A stretch of DNA of 23,582 nt from an uncultured Allofournierella sp. (GCA_944382705.1 CALWNE010000023.1:1-23582), one strand, 5' to 3'; positions 1 through 8,519 are shown, counted from the stretch's first letter. Notes: generated from the sequence alone by a model not told the origin. Numbers and translations: made by a program.

Positions 1-416
1 ATATCCTGCTGAAAGCGGACAAGATGAGCATGGCCAACAGCCTGGAACTGCGGGTGCCCTTTTTGGACAAAGAGGTGTTTGCAGTGGCAAGCCAGATTCC
101 GGTGGAATACCGTGCCAATGCCATGAACACCAAGATTGCCATGCGTGGTGCAGCCGGCCGGAGCATTCCGGAAAAAACAGCCGATAAAAAGAAGCTGGGC
201 TTCCCGGTGCCGGTGCGTGCCTGGCTGCGGGAGGAACAGTATGCTCAGGTGGTGCGCAAGGCCTTTACCAGCCCGGCAGCACAGGAGTTTTTCAACACCA
301 AGGAGCTGCTGAAGATGCTGGACCAGCATGTGAGCGAAAAGCGGGACAACTGGCGGCAGATTTGGTGCGTGTTCATGTTCCTGACCTGGTACGAGGAATA
401 CTTTGTAAAACGCTGA
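1..416 (+). CDS. asnB: Asparagine synthase (glutamine-hydrolysing), C-terminal fragment cut by window edge
   Basis: This is the 3' end of a gene whose start lies left of the window; the frame is open from base 3 (ILLKADKMSMANSLELRVPFLD) to a TGA at 414-416. AsnB makes asparagine from aspartate, ATP and glutamine in the cytoplasm. The visible part belongs to the C-terminal synthetase domain: the stretch KADKMSMANSLELRVPFLD is a hallmark of this domain, and KLGFPVPVRAWLRE is the typical block nearer the C-terminus. The N-terminal glutaminase domain with its catalytic Cys cannot be seen. A 109-nt gap separates it from the MurE-like gene, with no clear terminator between them. Family assignment is firm. 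Whether the enzyme makes free asparagine or amidates a wall precursor or peptide cannot be told from this fragment. Confidence 0.9.
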   Translation, partial: ILLKADKMSMANSLELRVPFLDKEVFAVASQIPVEYRANAMNTKIAMRGAAGRSIPEKTADKKKLGFPVPVRAWLREEQYAQVVRKAFTSPAAQEFFNTKELLKMLDQHVSEKRDNWRQIWCVFMFLTWYEEYFVKR

Positions 417-510
417 ACAGCCAGCACACCCCGGCGGCCCCGTGCACCATTGGCCCGGCGGCTGCATACACAGGAAAAGATACATTCATAACGATTCCGT
501 AATAAAAAGA

Positions 511-516
511 AAGGAG
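511..516 (+). promoter_or_regulatory. Ribosome binding site deciding the murE-like start
   Basis: AAGGAG lies 9 nt before the ATG at 526. The open frame extends upstream to an ATG at 442, but that one has no Shine-Dalgarno and would add 28 residues unlike Mur ligases. Confidence 0.75.
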
Positions 517-525
517 AAATCCTTT

Positions 526-2007
526 ATGAAACTGAAGGAACTGCTGGAAGGTCTTTCTTATGAATTGATTCAGGGCAGCCTGGATACCCCGGTACAGGAT
601 ATTGCCTACGACTCCCGCCGGGTATGCAAAGGCGGCGCCTTTGTGTGCATTCAGGGCACCAACCGGGACAGCCACGACTATGCCCAGGATGTGGTGGAAC
701 AGGCAGGTGCCAGCGTGGTGATTATCCAGCATAAGCTGGAGAAGCTGCCCGCAGGGGCTACCGTGGTACAGGTGCAGTCCAGCCGTCAGGCCCTGGCCAT
801 TATGTCCTGCAACTACTTTGGAAATCCGGCCAAAAAGCTTACCACCATCGGCGTAACCGGTACCAAGGGAAAAACCACCACCGCCCATATGATTCAGAGC
901 GTATTGAATGCCGCAGGCCGTAAATGCGCCATTGTGGGAACCAACGGTGTGGCTTACCCCGGTTACAGCAAGGCCCTGATTAACACCACCCCCGAAAGTT
1001 ACGAGCTGCAAAAGCTGTTTGCCCAGATGGTGGAAGCAGGCTGCGACAGCGTGGTGATGGAGGTTTCCAGCCAGGGCTTGATGATGGACCGTGTAACCGG
1101 TATTCATTTTAATCTGGGTGTGTTTACCAACCTATACCCGGACCACATTGGCGGCCCCGGCGAGCACGCCAGCTTTGAGGAGTACCGGGCCTGGAAGGGC
1201 CAGCTGTTCCGCCGCTGCGATGTGGGCATTGTGAATGTGGACGACAAAAACTGCAACACCCTGCTGGCGGGCCACACCTGCCGGCTGGTGAGCTACGGCA
1301 TGAACAGCCAGGCCGATTATATGGCCAGCGGGCTGGAACTGCTGCACCAGCAAAACTTTTTGGGCATTCGCTACCAGCTCAGCGGCCGCAAGCAGATGCA
1401 GGTAGAGGTAAATATGCCCGGCGAGTTTAGCGTGTACAACAGCCTGGCCGCAGCGGCGGTGGCCTTTGAGCTGGGACTGCCCCAGCAGGCGGTGGCAGAT
1501 GGCCTGCGCACGGTCAGCGTAAAGGGCCGTGTGGAATTGGTACCGGTAAGCAAGGAGTTTACAGTACTGATTGACTTTGCCCACAACGAAGCAGCCACCG
1601 AAAACCTGCTCACCACCCTGCGGGCCTACCAGCCTGGCCGGTTGGTGGTGCTGTTTGGCTGCGGCGGCGAGCGCAGCCGTCTGCGCCGGTACGGCATGGG
1701 CGAGGTGGCCAGCCAGAAGGCGGACTTTTTGATTTTGACCGAGGACAACAACCGTTTTGAGCCAATCCAGAACATTCTGGCGGATATCAAGGAGGGCATT
1801 GCCCAGGGGAATGCCCAGGTGCCCTATGTGGAGATTTACGACCGCTTGGATGCCATCCACTATGCGCTGGACAACGCCCGCCCCGGTGATATGATTGCCA
1901 TTATTGGCAAGGGACACGAGGCTTACCGGGACCGGAACGGAGAAAAAACCCCCTTCCTGGAGCGGGAGCTGATTTTGGATTATGCCAAGCAAAAGGGTTT
2001 CTGCTGA
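526..2007 (+). CDS. murE: MurE-type UDP-N-acetylmuramyl-tripeptide synthetase (variant specificity motif)
   Basis: This 493-aa protein is a cytoplasmic Mur ligase. The MurE family adds the third, diamino-acid residue to UDP-MurNAc-L-Ala-D-Glu using ATP. The three-domain layout is visible: a UDP-binding N-domain (about 1-100), a central ATPase with the P-loop GVTGTKGKTT (109-118) plus NTTPESYELQ and VMEVSSQGL, and a C-terminal domain with DFAHN and GKGHEAYRD. Two signatures deviate. The VMEVSSHAL block reads VMEVSSQGL, and the diaminopimelate motif DNPR reads DNNR (407-410). The central domain carries TNLYPDHIGGPGEH where classical MurE has a DHLDYHG-like block. It may be the housekeeping MurE or a clostridial MurE paralogue with another acceptor. 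It stands apart from murF, and the next gene encodes an Hsp70. The start was set by AAGGAG at 511-516. Confidence 0.85.
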   Translation: MKLKELLEGLSYELIQGSLDTPVQDIAYDSRRVCKGGAFVCIQGTNRDSHDYAQDVVEQAGASVVIIQHKLEKLPAGATVVQVQSSRQALAIMSCNYFGNPAKKLTTIGVTGTKGKTTTAHMIQSVLNAAGRKCAIVGTNGVAYPGYSKALINTTPESYELQKLFAQMVEAGCDSVVMEVSSQGLMMDRVTGIHFNLGVFTNLYPDHIGGPGEHASFEEYRAWKGQLFRRCDVGIVNVDDKNCNTLLAGHTCRLVSYGMNSQADYMASGLELLHQQNFLGIRYQLSGRKQMQVEVNMPGEFSVYNSLAAAAVAFELGLPQQAVADGLRTVSVKGRVELVPVSKEFTVLIDFAHNEAATENLLTTLRAYQPGRLVVLFGCGGERSRLRRYGMGEVASQKADFLILTEDNNRFEPIQNILADIKEGIAQGNAQVPYVEIYDRLDAIHYALDNARPGDMIAIIGKGHEAYRDRNGEKTPFLERELILDYAKQKGFC

Positions 2008-2083
2008 GTTTTGCTAAAATGCTGCATCCGACGGGGGAAACCATGCCTGGCGGGTGCAGTCAGGAAAGAAGTGAGAAATAAGT

Positions 2084-3859
2084 ATGCCGATTATCGGGAT
2101 TGATTTGGGAACGACCAACAGCCTGGCCGCCGTCTGGAGAGAAGGACGCAGCCAGCTGATTCCCAATGCATTTGGTGAATACCTGACCCCTAGCGTAGTA
2201 AGTCTGGACGAGGACGGAACAGTGCTGGTGGGGAAATCTGCCAGAGAACGGCTGATTTCCCACCCGCACCGCACCGCAGGGTCCTTTAAGCGGTCTATGG
2301 GCACCGACCGCCGGTTTGTGCTGGGGGATACCGCCTTTAGCCCGGAGGAGCTTTCTGCCCTGGTGCTGCGCCGCCTGAAAGAGGATGCAGAGGCTTTTTT
2401 GGGCCAGCCGGTGGAGGAGGCAGTGGTGAGCGTGCCCGCCTACTTTAACGATGCCCAGCGTGCCGCCACCAAGCGTGCGGGATTGCTGGCGGGCTTGAAG
2501 GTAGACCGGCTGATTAACGAGCCCAGCGCCGCTGCACTGGCCTGTTACGACCCCCACCAGGGAGATGCCACCTTTTTGGTGTACGATTTTGGCGGCGGCA
2601 CCCTGGATGTTTCGGTGGTGGACTGCTTTGAAAATGTGGTGAACATCCTGGCGGTGAGCGGTGACAATGCCCTGGGCGGAAACGATTTTGACCAGGCCAT
2701 TGCCCGGATGTACTGCCAGAAAAATCATCTGGATTTTGAGGCACTTTCGCCGGAACAGAAGGCCATTTTGCTGCGCCAGGCTGAGCAGTGCAAGCAGACC
2801 TTGAGCGAATCGCCGGTGGCGGTGATGGTGCTGGAGATGGAGGGGCTGAAAGGCTCCATGACCCTGACCGGCCAGCAGCTGATTGAGGGAGCAAAAACCC
2901 TGTTTGGCCGGATGCGCACGCCGCTGCTGCGGGCACTTAAGGACAGTGACCTGGCACTGGAGGAGATTGAGGCGGTGGTACCGGTGGGCGGCAGCTGCAA
3001 GATGCCGGTGGTACGGCAGTACCTGAACCATCTGCTGGGCCAGAAGCTGGCCAATCCCGGCAGCCCGGATACCGTGGTGGCCCTGGGGGCAGGGCTGTAC
3101 GCAGCCATGAAGGAGCGGGTGGAGGATTTGCGGGAGATGGTGCTTACCGACATCTGCCCCTTTACCTTGGGCGTGGGAATCCACAACCCGGCCCAGGAGG
3201 ATAACCTGCTCATGAGCCCCATCATTGAACGGAACAGCGCACTGCCCACCAGCAAGGTGGAACAGTACTACACGGTTTCGGACAATCAGAGCCAGCTGCG
3301 CATTCAGGTATTCCAGGGCGAAAGCCTGTACTGCGAGGAAAACAAAAAGCTGGGTGAGCTGAATCTGCCGGTGCCCGAAGGCCCGGCGGGCCAGGAGGGG
3401 GCCGCTGTTCGGTTTACTTACGACATCAACGGTATTTTGGAGGTGGAGGCCACCAGCCTGACCACCGGCCAGTCCATCAATACCCTGCTGGTGGGCGAGG
3501 GAAGCGGCTTGACGGAGCAGCAGGCCCGCCAGCGGATGGAACAGCTGCAGGCGTTGAAAATCCACCCCAGAGACCGGGAGGAAAACCGGCTGCTGCTGGC
3601 CAAGGCCCAGCGGCTTTGGGAGGAAGCACTGGGAGAAGAGCGGCTGGTGATTGGCCGCATTGCCCAAGGTTTTGGCGAGGCTCTGGCCAGCCAGGAGCAG
3701 GGGCGAATCCTGCGTGCAAGAGCCAAGGTGAAAGAGCTGCTGGAACGCCTGGAGGAGGGTCTTTCGCTGGAAGGGCTGCTCTATTCTGACCAGCTGGACG
3801 ACGAAGACGATGAGGATAACCAGGATTACGACGACCAGGATGGAGATCAGGACGAATGA
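2084..3859 (+). CDS. hscC: Hsp70-family chaperone, HscC-like
   Basis: This 591-aa Hsp70 has the nucleotide-binding signatures DLGTTNS (residues 6-12), VSVPAYFNDAQR, RLINEPSAAALA, YDFGGGTLDV and PVGGSCKMP, followed by a linker near VLTDICPFTLGVG and a beta-sandwich substrate domain. The N-terminus (SLAAVWREG, LIPNAFGEYLTPSVVS, LVGKSARERLISHP, FKRSMGTD) resembles E. coli HscC (Hsc62) more than DnaK, as I recall those sequences. The last 23 or so residues are almost all Asp, Glu, Gln and Asn: a long acidic tail. It lacks the usual grpE/dnaJ neighbours. Its stop overlaps the start of a membrane J-domain gene by 4 nt, so the two are probably translationally coupled and work together. Expected role: ATP-driven client binding controlled by that J-protein, perhaps at the membrane. 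Client unknown. Confidence 0.9.
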   Translation: MPIIGIDLGTTNSLAAVWREGRSQLIPNAFGEYLTPSVVSLDEDGTVLVGKSARERLISHPHRTAGSFKRSMGTDRRFVLGDTAFSPEELSALVLRRLKEDAEAFLGQPVEEAVVSVPAYFNDAQRAATKRAGLLAGLKVDRLINEPSAAALACYDPHQGDATFLVYDFGGGTLDVSVVDCFENVVNILAVSGDNALGGNDFDQAIARMYCQKNHLDFEALSPEQKAILLRQAEQCKQTLSESPVAVMVLEMEGLKGSMTLTGQQLIEGAKTLFGRMRTPLLRALKDSDLALEEIEAVVPVGGSCKMPVVRQYLNHLLGQKLANPGSPDTVVALGAGLYAAMKERVEDLREMVLTDICPFTLGVGIHNPAQEDNLLMSPIIERNSALPTSKVEQYYTVSDNQSQLRIQVFQGESLYCEENKKLGELNLPVPEGPAGQEGAAVRFTYDINGILEVEATSLTTGQSINTLLVGEGSGLTEQQARQRMEQLQALKIHPRDREENRLLLAKAQRLWEEALGEERLVIGRIAQGFGEALASQEQGRILRARAKVKELLERLEEGLSLEGLLYSDQLDDEDDEDNQDYDDQDGDQDE

Positions 3860-4893
3860 GTATCTGGGAGATACTGGGGATAGAGCCTACCAACGATAAG
3901 GCGGCAATCCGCCATGCCTACGCGGAAAAAACCCGAACCTGCCACCCGGAGGAAAATCCGGAAGGATTTGATACGCTGCACAAGGCTTTTTTGCAGGCCA
4001 TGCAGTATGCCCGGCGCAATGCAGGGGCGGTGATGCCCCAAGGGCCAGCGGTGCCGCCCCCAGGGGAGGAACAGCCTGTGGCCCAGCCTTCGGCCACGGT
4101 GCAGCCTGCCTATGGGCCGCAGGCCCGCCAGCAGTGGCTGGAGGATTTGCACCGTGTGCGCTGCCAGCGCATGGAAGAAGAAAAACTGATTGTGGAGGAG
4201 TATTTCAGCCAGACCCATCGGCACCGGAGAAAATCCATCCAACTGGGTGGGGGCCAGCAGGATGCCCAGGCTCAGCAGTTTGACTTCGATTCGTTGGATC
4301 AACTGGAACTATCGGCCAATCCGCCAGCTTGGAGTGAACCGGAGCCGGAAGTGGATTTTCGGGCCCCTGTTACCTACGAGCAGATGGCATGGATCAACCA
4401 GCCTGCACCGGTGGACTTTCTGCCCAAAAGTGCCGCAGGTTCGCCATCGGACTGCCCGCCTTCCCAGCAGACAGAGATCAAAACGCCCACTGGCAGACGA
4501 GAGAAGCCACGAGGCAACGGGCAAAGGACATCCGTTCTGCGGGGGATGGCTCAGCCCCAAAGGCAGCTGCTGTATGTGCTGTTGTTGGCAGTGCTGCTGT
4601 TTTGCGCCGGAAGGTATGGAGCGGGCTTGGCTGTGGGTGCGGTGGCGGCCTTTTTGTATACCAGCCGGAAATCTCCCGCAAAAAAATGGGGGAAATCCCT
4701 TGCCCTATGGGGACTGCTTAGCCTTCTGCTGCCGGTTTTAAGTGTGCTGGCGGCAGCGGTGGTTACTGGGCTGCGGAGCGAAAGCCACACGGCATACACC
4801 TTGATGCATCAGCTGCTTATAAGCCTTGCCATTGGCCCGGCCGGTTTGGTGGGCGTGTTGGTTGCGCACTATGGCAGCCGGTCCCGGAACTAA
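3856..4893 (+). CDS. J-domain protein with C-terminal membrane segments (HPE variant)
   Basis: This 345-aa protein starts with a short J-domain-like region (1-55): SIWEILGIEPTNDKAAIRHAYAEKT, then HPE at 30-32 where canonical J-domains have HPD, then NPEGFDTLHKAFLQAMQYA. Residues 60-235 are Pro/Gln/Glu-rich, low in complexity and probably disordered. From about 237 the chain becomes hydrophobic with likely membrane segments near 237-270 (one long or a hairpin), 281-305 and 316-340, ending in a short basic tail. The start overlaps the Hsp70 stop (ATGA at 3856-3859), tying the two genes together. By analogy with E. coli HscC and its type III J-partners DjlB/DjlC, it would recruit the Hsp70 to the membrane and stimulate its ATPase. 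The analogy is inference; the Asp-to-Glu change leaves open how well it stimulates. Confidence 0.8.
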   Translation: MSIWEILGIEPTNDKAAIRHAYAEKTRTCHPEENPEGFDTLHKAFLQAMQYARRNAGAVMPQGPAVPPPGEEQPVAQPSATVQPAYGPQARQQWLEDLHRVRCQRMEEEKLIVEEYFSQTHRHRRKSIQLGGGQQDAQAQQFDFDSLDQLELSANPPAWSEPEPEVDFRAPVTYEQMAWINQPAPVDFLPKSAAGSPSDCPPSQQTEIKTPTGRREKPRGNGQRTSVLRGMAQPQRQLLYVLLLAVLLFCAGRYGAGLAVGAVAAFLYTSRKSPAKKWGKSLALWGLLSLLLPVLSVLAAAVVTGLRSESHTAYTLMHQLLISLAIGPAGLVGVLVAHYGSRSRN

Positions 4894-4970
4894 CAAATTC
4901 CATTCATAAAAATGACCCAGGTCATGAGGTGCCAATTTGAAGGCGAACCCATGGAGTTTTGGGTATATTT

Positions 4971-5015
4971 GCCCCCTTCCGTTTCATACAGATTAGAAAC
5001 GGGAGGGGGCGATTT
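4971..5015 (+). terminator. Intrinsic terminator after the Hsp70/J-domain pair
   Basis: A 15-bp stem (4971-4985 with 4996-5010, one G-T pair, 10-nt loop) made of GCCCCCTTCCGTTTC and its complement is followed by GATTTTT. It separates the chaperone pair from the PBP gene. The right arm contains GGGAGGGGG, which would serve as ribosome binding site for an alternative GTG start at 5018, so the hairpin could also mask that site. Confidence 0.65.
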
Positions 5016-5056
5016 TTGTGATACAAGCCAAACCACAGGCGGCCCAGGAGCGGGGG

Positions 5057-7270
5057 ATGAAACTCAGAACCCGGCTGCTGGCCGCTTTTTTTTCCACAGT
5101 CTGCCTGGGTGGGCTGGTGCTGCGTTTGTGGCAGATTCAGATTACCGACCACAGCTTTTATGCCGAAAAAGCAGCGGGTCAACAGCTGCGGGATACAGTG
5201 GTACCGGCAGCACGAGGGGACATTCTGGATGCAATGGGCCGGCCGCTGGCGGTTTCGGCCAGTTGCTGGACAGTGCGGGCGGTACCCCGTGAGATGGCCG
5301 ACGAGCATGTAGGCCCTGCCAGTGCTGCCCTTGCGGAGATTTTGGGCCTGGAGGAAAGCCAGGTGTTTGAAAAGCTCAACGACCGAACCAGCAACGACAA
5401 GCTGCTGCGCCGCCGGATTGACCGGGAAACGGCGGATGCCGTGCAGAATGCCTGCTGGGAGAATGGCTGGGAGGGAATTCTGATTTTGGAGGACACCAAG
5501 CGTTGGTACCCGGAGGGCAATTTTGCTGCCAGCGTTCTGGGCTTTACCAATGTGGATAACCTGGGCGTAGCGGGCCTGGAATTGAAATACGACGAGCAGC
5601 TGACGGGCCAAACTGGCTTGGTGCTTAGTGCCAAAAATGCCTGGGGCTACACCATGCCCACCGATTATGATACCTATGTGGCACCGGTGCAGGGCAATAC
5701 CTTGCATCTTACCCTGGATGCTACGGTACAGCATTACCTGGAAACCGGCCTTTCCTATGCGGTACAGGAGCACAATGTAACGGCCAGAGGAGTGGGGATT
5801 GTGATGGAGGTGGACACCGGGCGTATTTTGGCGATTTCCACCAAGCCGGACTATGACCCAAACGAGCCCCGTGTGCTGGCGGATGAAGCCCAGCGGCAGT
5901 GGGTGGAGAGCTTGGAGGGCGAGGAGCAGACCCAGGCCAGACAGCTGGCCCAGCAAACCCAATGGCGCAACAAGGCCATCAGTGATTTGTATGAGCCGGG
6001 GTCGGTATTCAAGCTGATTACAGCGGCTGCTGCTTTGGATGCGGGAGTTGTGACCGAGCAGAGCAGTTTTTACTGCGGCAAATCCTACAAGGTGGCGGGC
6101 ATTGCCTTCCACTGTGCCAACCACAAAGTCCATGGGCCCCAAAACCTGGCCCAGGCACTGCAAAACAGCTGCAACCAGAGTTTTATTCAGATTGGCCAGC
6201 TGCTGGGCAAGCAGGCGTTTTGCGATTATTTCGAGGCATTTGGCCTGCGCAGTGCCACCGGCATTGACCTGCCAGCAGAACCAAAACGGAGTGAGTTTTA
6301 CACGGCCGACCGGATGGGGCCGGTGGAGCTGGCAAGCTGTGCCTTTGGCCAGTCCAACAAAATTACCCCCATCCAGATGATTACCGCTGTGAGTGCCATT
6401 GTGAATGGAGGAAAGCTGATGCAGCCCTATGTGGTGGAGCGCATTACCGATGCGGAAGGGGACCTGGTAAGCCAGACCACCCCCACGGTAAAGGCCCAGG
6501 TAATTACCCCTCAAACCAGCGAGATTATGCGCCGGATGATGGAAAGCGTGGTGCAGCTGGGCGGCGGTAAAAATGCCTATGTGGCAGGGTACCGGGTGGG
6601 CGGTAAGTCCGGAACCAGCCAAAAGCTGGACTCTGAGGACGAGAAGGCTCGTATTGCCAGCTTTGTGGGGGTAGCCCCCATGGATGACCCTAAAATTGCG
6701 GTGCTGATTATTTTGGACGAACCGCATAGCTTTAGCAACGGCGGTGGTGCCTTGGCTGCGCCGGTGGTGGCCCAGGTACTGGAGGACACCCTGGAATACT
6801 ATGGGGTAGAGCGGCAGTACACCCAGGAAGAGGAGGAAGCCCGCCTGGCACAGCTGCCGGATGTAGCTGAAAAACCGGCCGAAAAGGCGGTGGAGCAGTT
6901 GCAGCAGGCTGGCTTTGCAGCCAAGGTTGTGGGGGATGGCCAATCGGTGGTAAGTCAGTATCCTCAAGCAGAGCAGACCATGCCCAGGGGTTCCACCGTG
7001 CTGCTTTATACCGAAGAAGGGCAGGAAAGCCTGCCCACCGTAGTGCCTGCCATCACCGGCCAGACGCTGGAGGAGGCCCGCCAAACACTGTTGCAGGCGG
7101 GGCTGAACCTGCGCACCAGCGGCCCTGCCGGTCAGGATGGGGCAGTGGTGATTGCCCAGAGTCTGCCGCAAGGCCAAAGTACCCAGCAGGGCGATCTGGT
7201 GCGGGCGGTGTTTGCAGTGGAGAATCTGCCGGAGGACGCAGATGCACTGGCAGACCAGACCGGAGATTAA
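5057..7270 (+). CDS. ftsI: Class B penicillin-binding protein (FtsI/SpoVD type) with two PASTA domains
   Basis: This 737-aa D,D-transpeptidase cross-links septal peptidoglycan. Residues 1-25 hold a basic start (MKLRTR) and one transmembrane anchor (LLAAFFSTVCLGGLVLRLW), so the body is extracytoplasmic. A PBP dimerisation domain follows (RGDILDAMGRPLA). The catalytic motifs are complete: SVFK with Ser316/Lys319, SCN at 371-373, and KSG at 517-519. Two PASTA repeats (about 600-655 and 658-724) close the protein. Clostridial PBP2B and SpoVD share this layout, so a vegetative FtsI or a sporulation SpoVD role cannot be separated here; the ftsW-murA-ftsZ context favours division. I chose the ATG at 5057 because AGGAG ends 6 nt before it. 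A GTG at 5018 in the same frame would add 13 residues but has its ribosome site inside a terminator hairpin. Confidence 0.9.
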   Translation: MKLRTRLLAAFFSTVCLGGLVLRLWQIQITDHSFYAEKAAGQQLRDTVVPAARGDILDAMGRPLAVSASCWTVRAVPREMADEHVGPASAALAEILGLEESQVFEKLNDRTSNDKLLRRRIDRETADAVQNACWENGWEGILILEDTKRWYPEGNFAASVLGFTNVDNLGVAGLELKYDEQLTGQTGLVLSAKNAWGYTMPTDYDTYVAPVQGNTLHLTLDATVQHYLETGLSYAVQEHNVTARGVGIVMEVDTGRILAISTKPDYDPNEPRVLADEAQRQWVESLEGEEQTQARQLAQQTQWRNKAISDLYEPGSVFKLITAAAALDAGVVTEQSSFYCGKSYKVAGIAFHCANHKVHGPQNLAQALQNSCNQSFIQIGQLLGKQAFCDYFEAFGLRSATGIDLPAEPKRSEFYTADRMGPVELASCAFGQSNKITPIQMITAVSAIVNGGKLMQPYVVERITDAEGDLVSQTTPTVKAQVITPQTSEIMRRMMESVVQLGGGKNAYVAGYRVGGKSGTSQKLDSEDEKARIASFVGVAPMDDPKIAVLIILDEPHSFSNGGGALAAPVVAQVLEDTLEYYGVERQYTQEEEEARLAQLPDVAEKPAEKAVEQLQQAGFAAKVVGDGQSVVSQYPQAEQTMPRGSTVLLYTEEGQESLPTVVPAITGQTLEEARQTLLQAGLNLRTSGPAGQDGAVVIAQSLPQGQSTQQGDLVRAVFAVENLPEDADALADQTGD

Positions 7271-7317
7271 ACCAGCACCCAAAAGCCGATACTCTGCCAA
7301 AAAGGGGGCGATTGACC

Positions 7318-8499
7318 ATGAAACAAACAAGCAAAGCCAGACCCCGGGCCCAGGACCGGCAGCCCACAGGGTGGAAAGCCTGGCTTGGGGGCAAGCAGCA
7401 GCCAATGGATCTGCCTTTTTTGGTGTTGGTGCTTACCCTGGTGGGATTTGGTTTGGTGATGCTTTGCAGCGCCAGCTATGCGGTGGCACTGTACCGCCGC
7501 AGCGATGCCTATGCCTATATCCGGCCCCAGCTGCTGTTTGCAGCGGTGGGGATTACGGCCATGTATCTGGCCAGCAGGGTGGACTATCACATTTACCACA
7601 AGCTGGCTTTTCCGGTATTGGGAATTTCTATGGTGCTGCTGGTGATTGTGCTGTTTATGCCGGAATACAACGGCTGCAAACGCTGGATTGTGCTGCCTGG
7701 GCTGGGCACCCTGCAACCAAGTGAAATTGCCAAATTTGCAGTGATTTTGACTTTCAGTCATATTATTTCGCTGAATCACCGCAAGATGCAGTCCTTTGGG
7801 GTGGGGGTGCTGCCCTTTGCGGTGATTTTGGGCGGTATGGCAGTGCTTATGCTGCTGGAGCCGCATCTTTCGGGCACCATGCTGCTGCTGGGCATTGGCG
7901 GTGTGCTGATGTTTGTGGGCGGCACCGGTTTACGCTGGTTTGCACTGGCGGGCGGCGGTGCGCTGACTGCCATTGCCGCTGCGCTGATCTGCCTGCCGGA
8001 CCTTGTGCCCTATGCCACCGACCGGCTGGCCAGCTGGCTGGACCCCTTCTCGGACCCCTTGGGGGACGGACACCAGACCATTCAAAGCCTGTATGCCATC
8101 GGAAGCGGAGGTGCCACCGGCCTTGGTTTGGGCAACAGCCGCCAGAAATACCTGTATGTGCCGGAGCCGCAAAACGATTTTATTTTTTCCATTGTGTGCG
8201 AGGAACTGGGTTTTGTGGGGGCCTGTCTGGTAATCCTGCTGTTTGTTTTGCTGCTGCTGCGGGGTATGGTGATTGCCCTGCATTCCCCCGATAAATTTGG
8301 GGCACTGCTTACCGTGGGGTTTGTGGTGCAGGTGGTAATGCAGGCGGTGCTCAATATTGCGGTGGTTACCAACACAATTCCCAATACAGGAATCAGTTTG
8401 CCGTTTTTTTCTTCGGGAGGTACCAGTCTGATGATGCTGCTGGGAGAAATGGGCATTGTGCTCTCGGTAAGCCGGCAGGGAATCCAGCAAAAATATTAA
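7318..8499 (+). CDS. ftsW: SEDS-family peptidoglycan glycosyltransferase, FtsW type
   Basis: This 393-aa polytopic membrane protein polymerises lipid II together with its partner class B PBP, which is encoded 47 nt upstream. After a basic cytoplasmic start of about 30 residues (KQTSKARPRAQDRQ) come about ten hydrophobic segments. SEDS signatures are clear: NGCKRWIVLPGLGTLQPSEIAKFA, RLASWLDPFSDP, YAIGSGGATGLGLGNSRQKYLYVPE, NDFIFSIVCEELGF, and NTGISLPFFSSGGTS near the end. The LPFxSxGG form resembles FtsW/SpoVE, and the gene order supports FtsW, but RodA or SpoVE cannot be excluded on sequence alone. The ATG at 7318 sits at a normal distance from AAGGGGGCG (7302-7310); a TTG two codons earlier is too close to that site. 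Confidence 0.88.
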   Translation: MKQTSKARPRAQDRQPTGWKAWLGGKQQPMDLPFLVLVLTLVGFGLVMLCSASYAVALYRRSDAYAYIRPQLLFAAVGITAMYLASRVDYHIYHKLAFPVLGISMVLLVIVLFMPEYNGCKRWIVLPGLGTLQPSEIAKFAVILTFSHIISLNHRKMQSFGVGVLPFAVILGGMAVLMLLEPHLSGTMLLLGIGGVLMFVGGTGLRWFALAGGGALTAIAAALICLPDLVPYATDRLASWLDPFSDPLGDGHQTIQSLYAIGSGGATGLGLGNSRQKYLYVPEPQNDFIFSIVCEELGFVGACLVILLFVLLLLRGMVIALHSPDKFGALLTVGFVVQVVMQAVLNIAVVTNTIPNTGISLPFFSSGGTSLMMLLGEMGIVLSVSRQGIQQKY

Positions 8500-8519
8500 A
8501 AAATAAAAATTTTATCCCA

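Noticed and set aside
431..460. Repeated CCCGGCGG after the asparagine synthetase gene
   Set aside because: It is a short direct repeat, not an inverted one, so it does not form a terminator; probably chance in GC-rich sequence.
2022..2059. 9-bp hairpin between the murE-like and hscC-like genes
   Set aside because: It has a 20-nt loop, one G-T pair and no T-run; too weak to call a terminator or regulator.
4922..7405. 827-aa open frame on the - strand opposite the PBP gene
   Set aside because: It lies wholly antisense to a gene with complete PBP motifs, has no ribosome site, and its His/Leu/Gly-rich composition is typical of a shadow frame produced by GC-rich codon choice.
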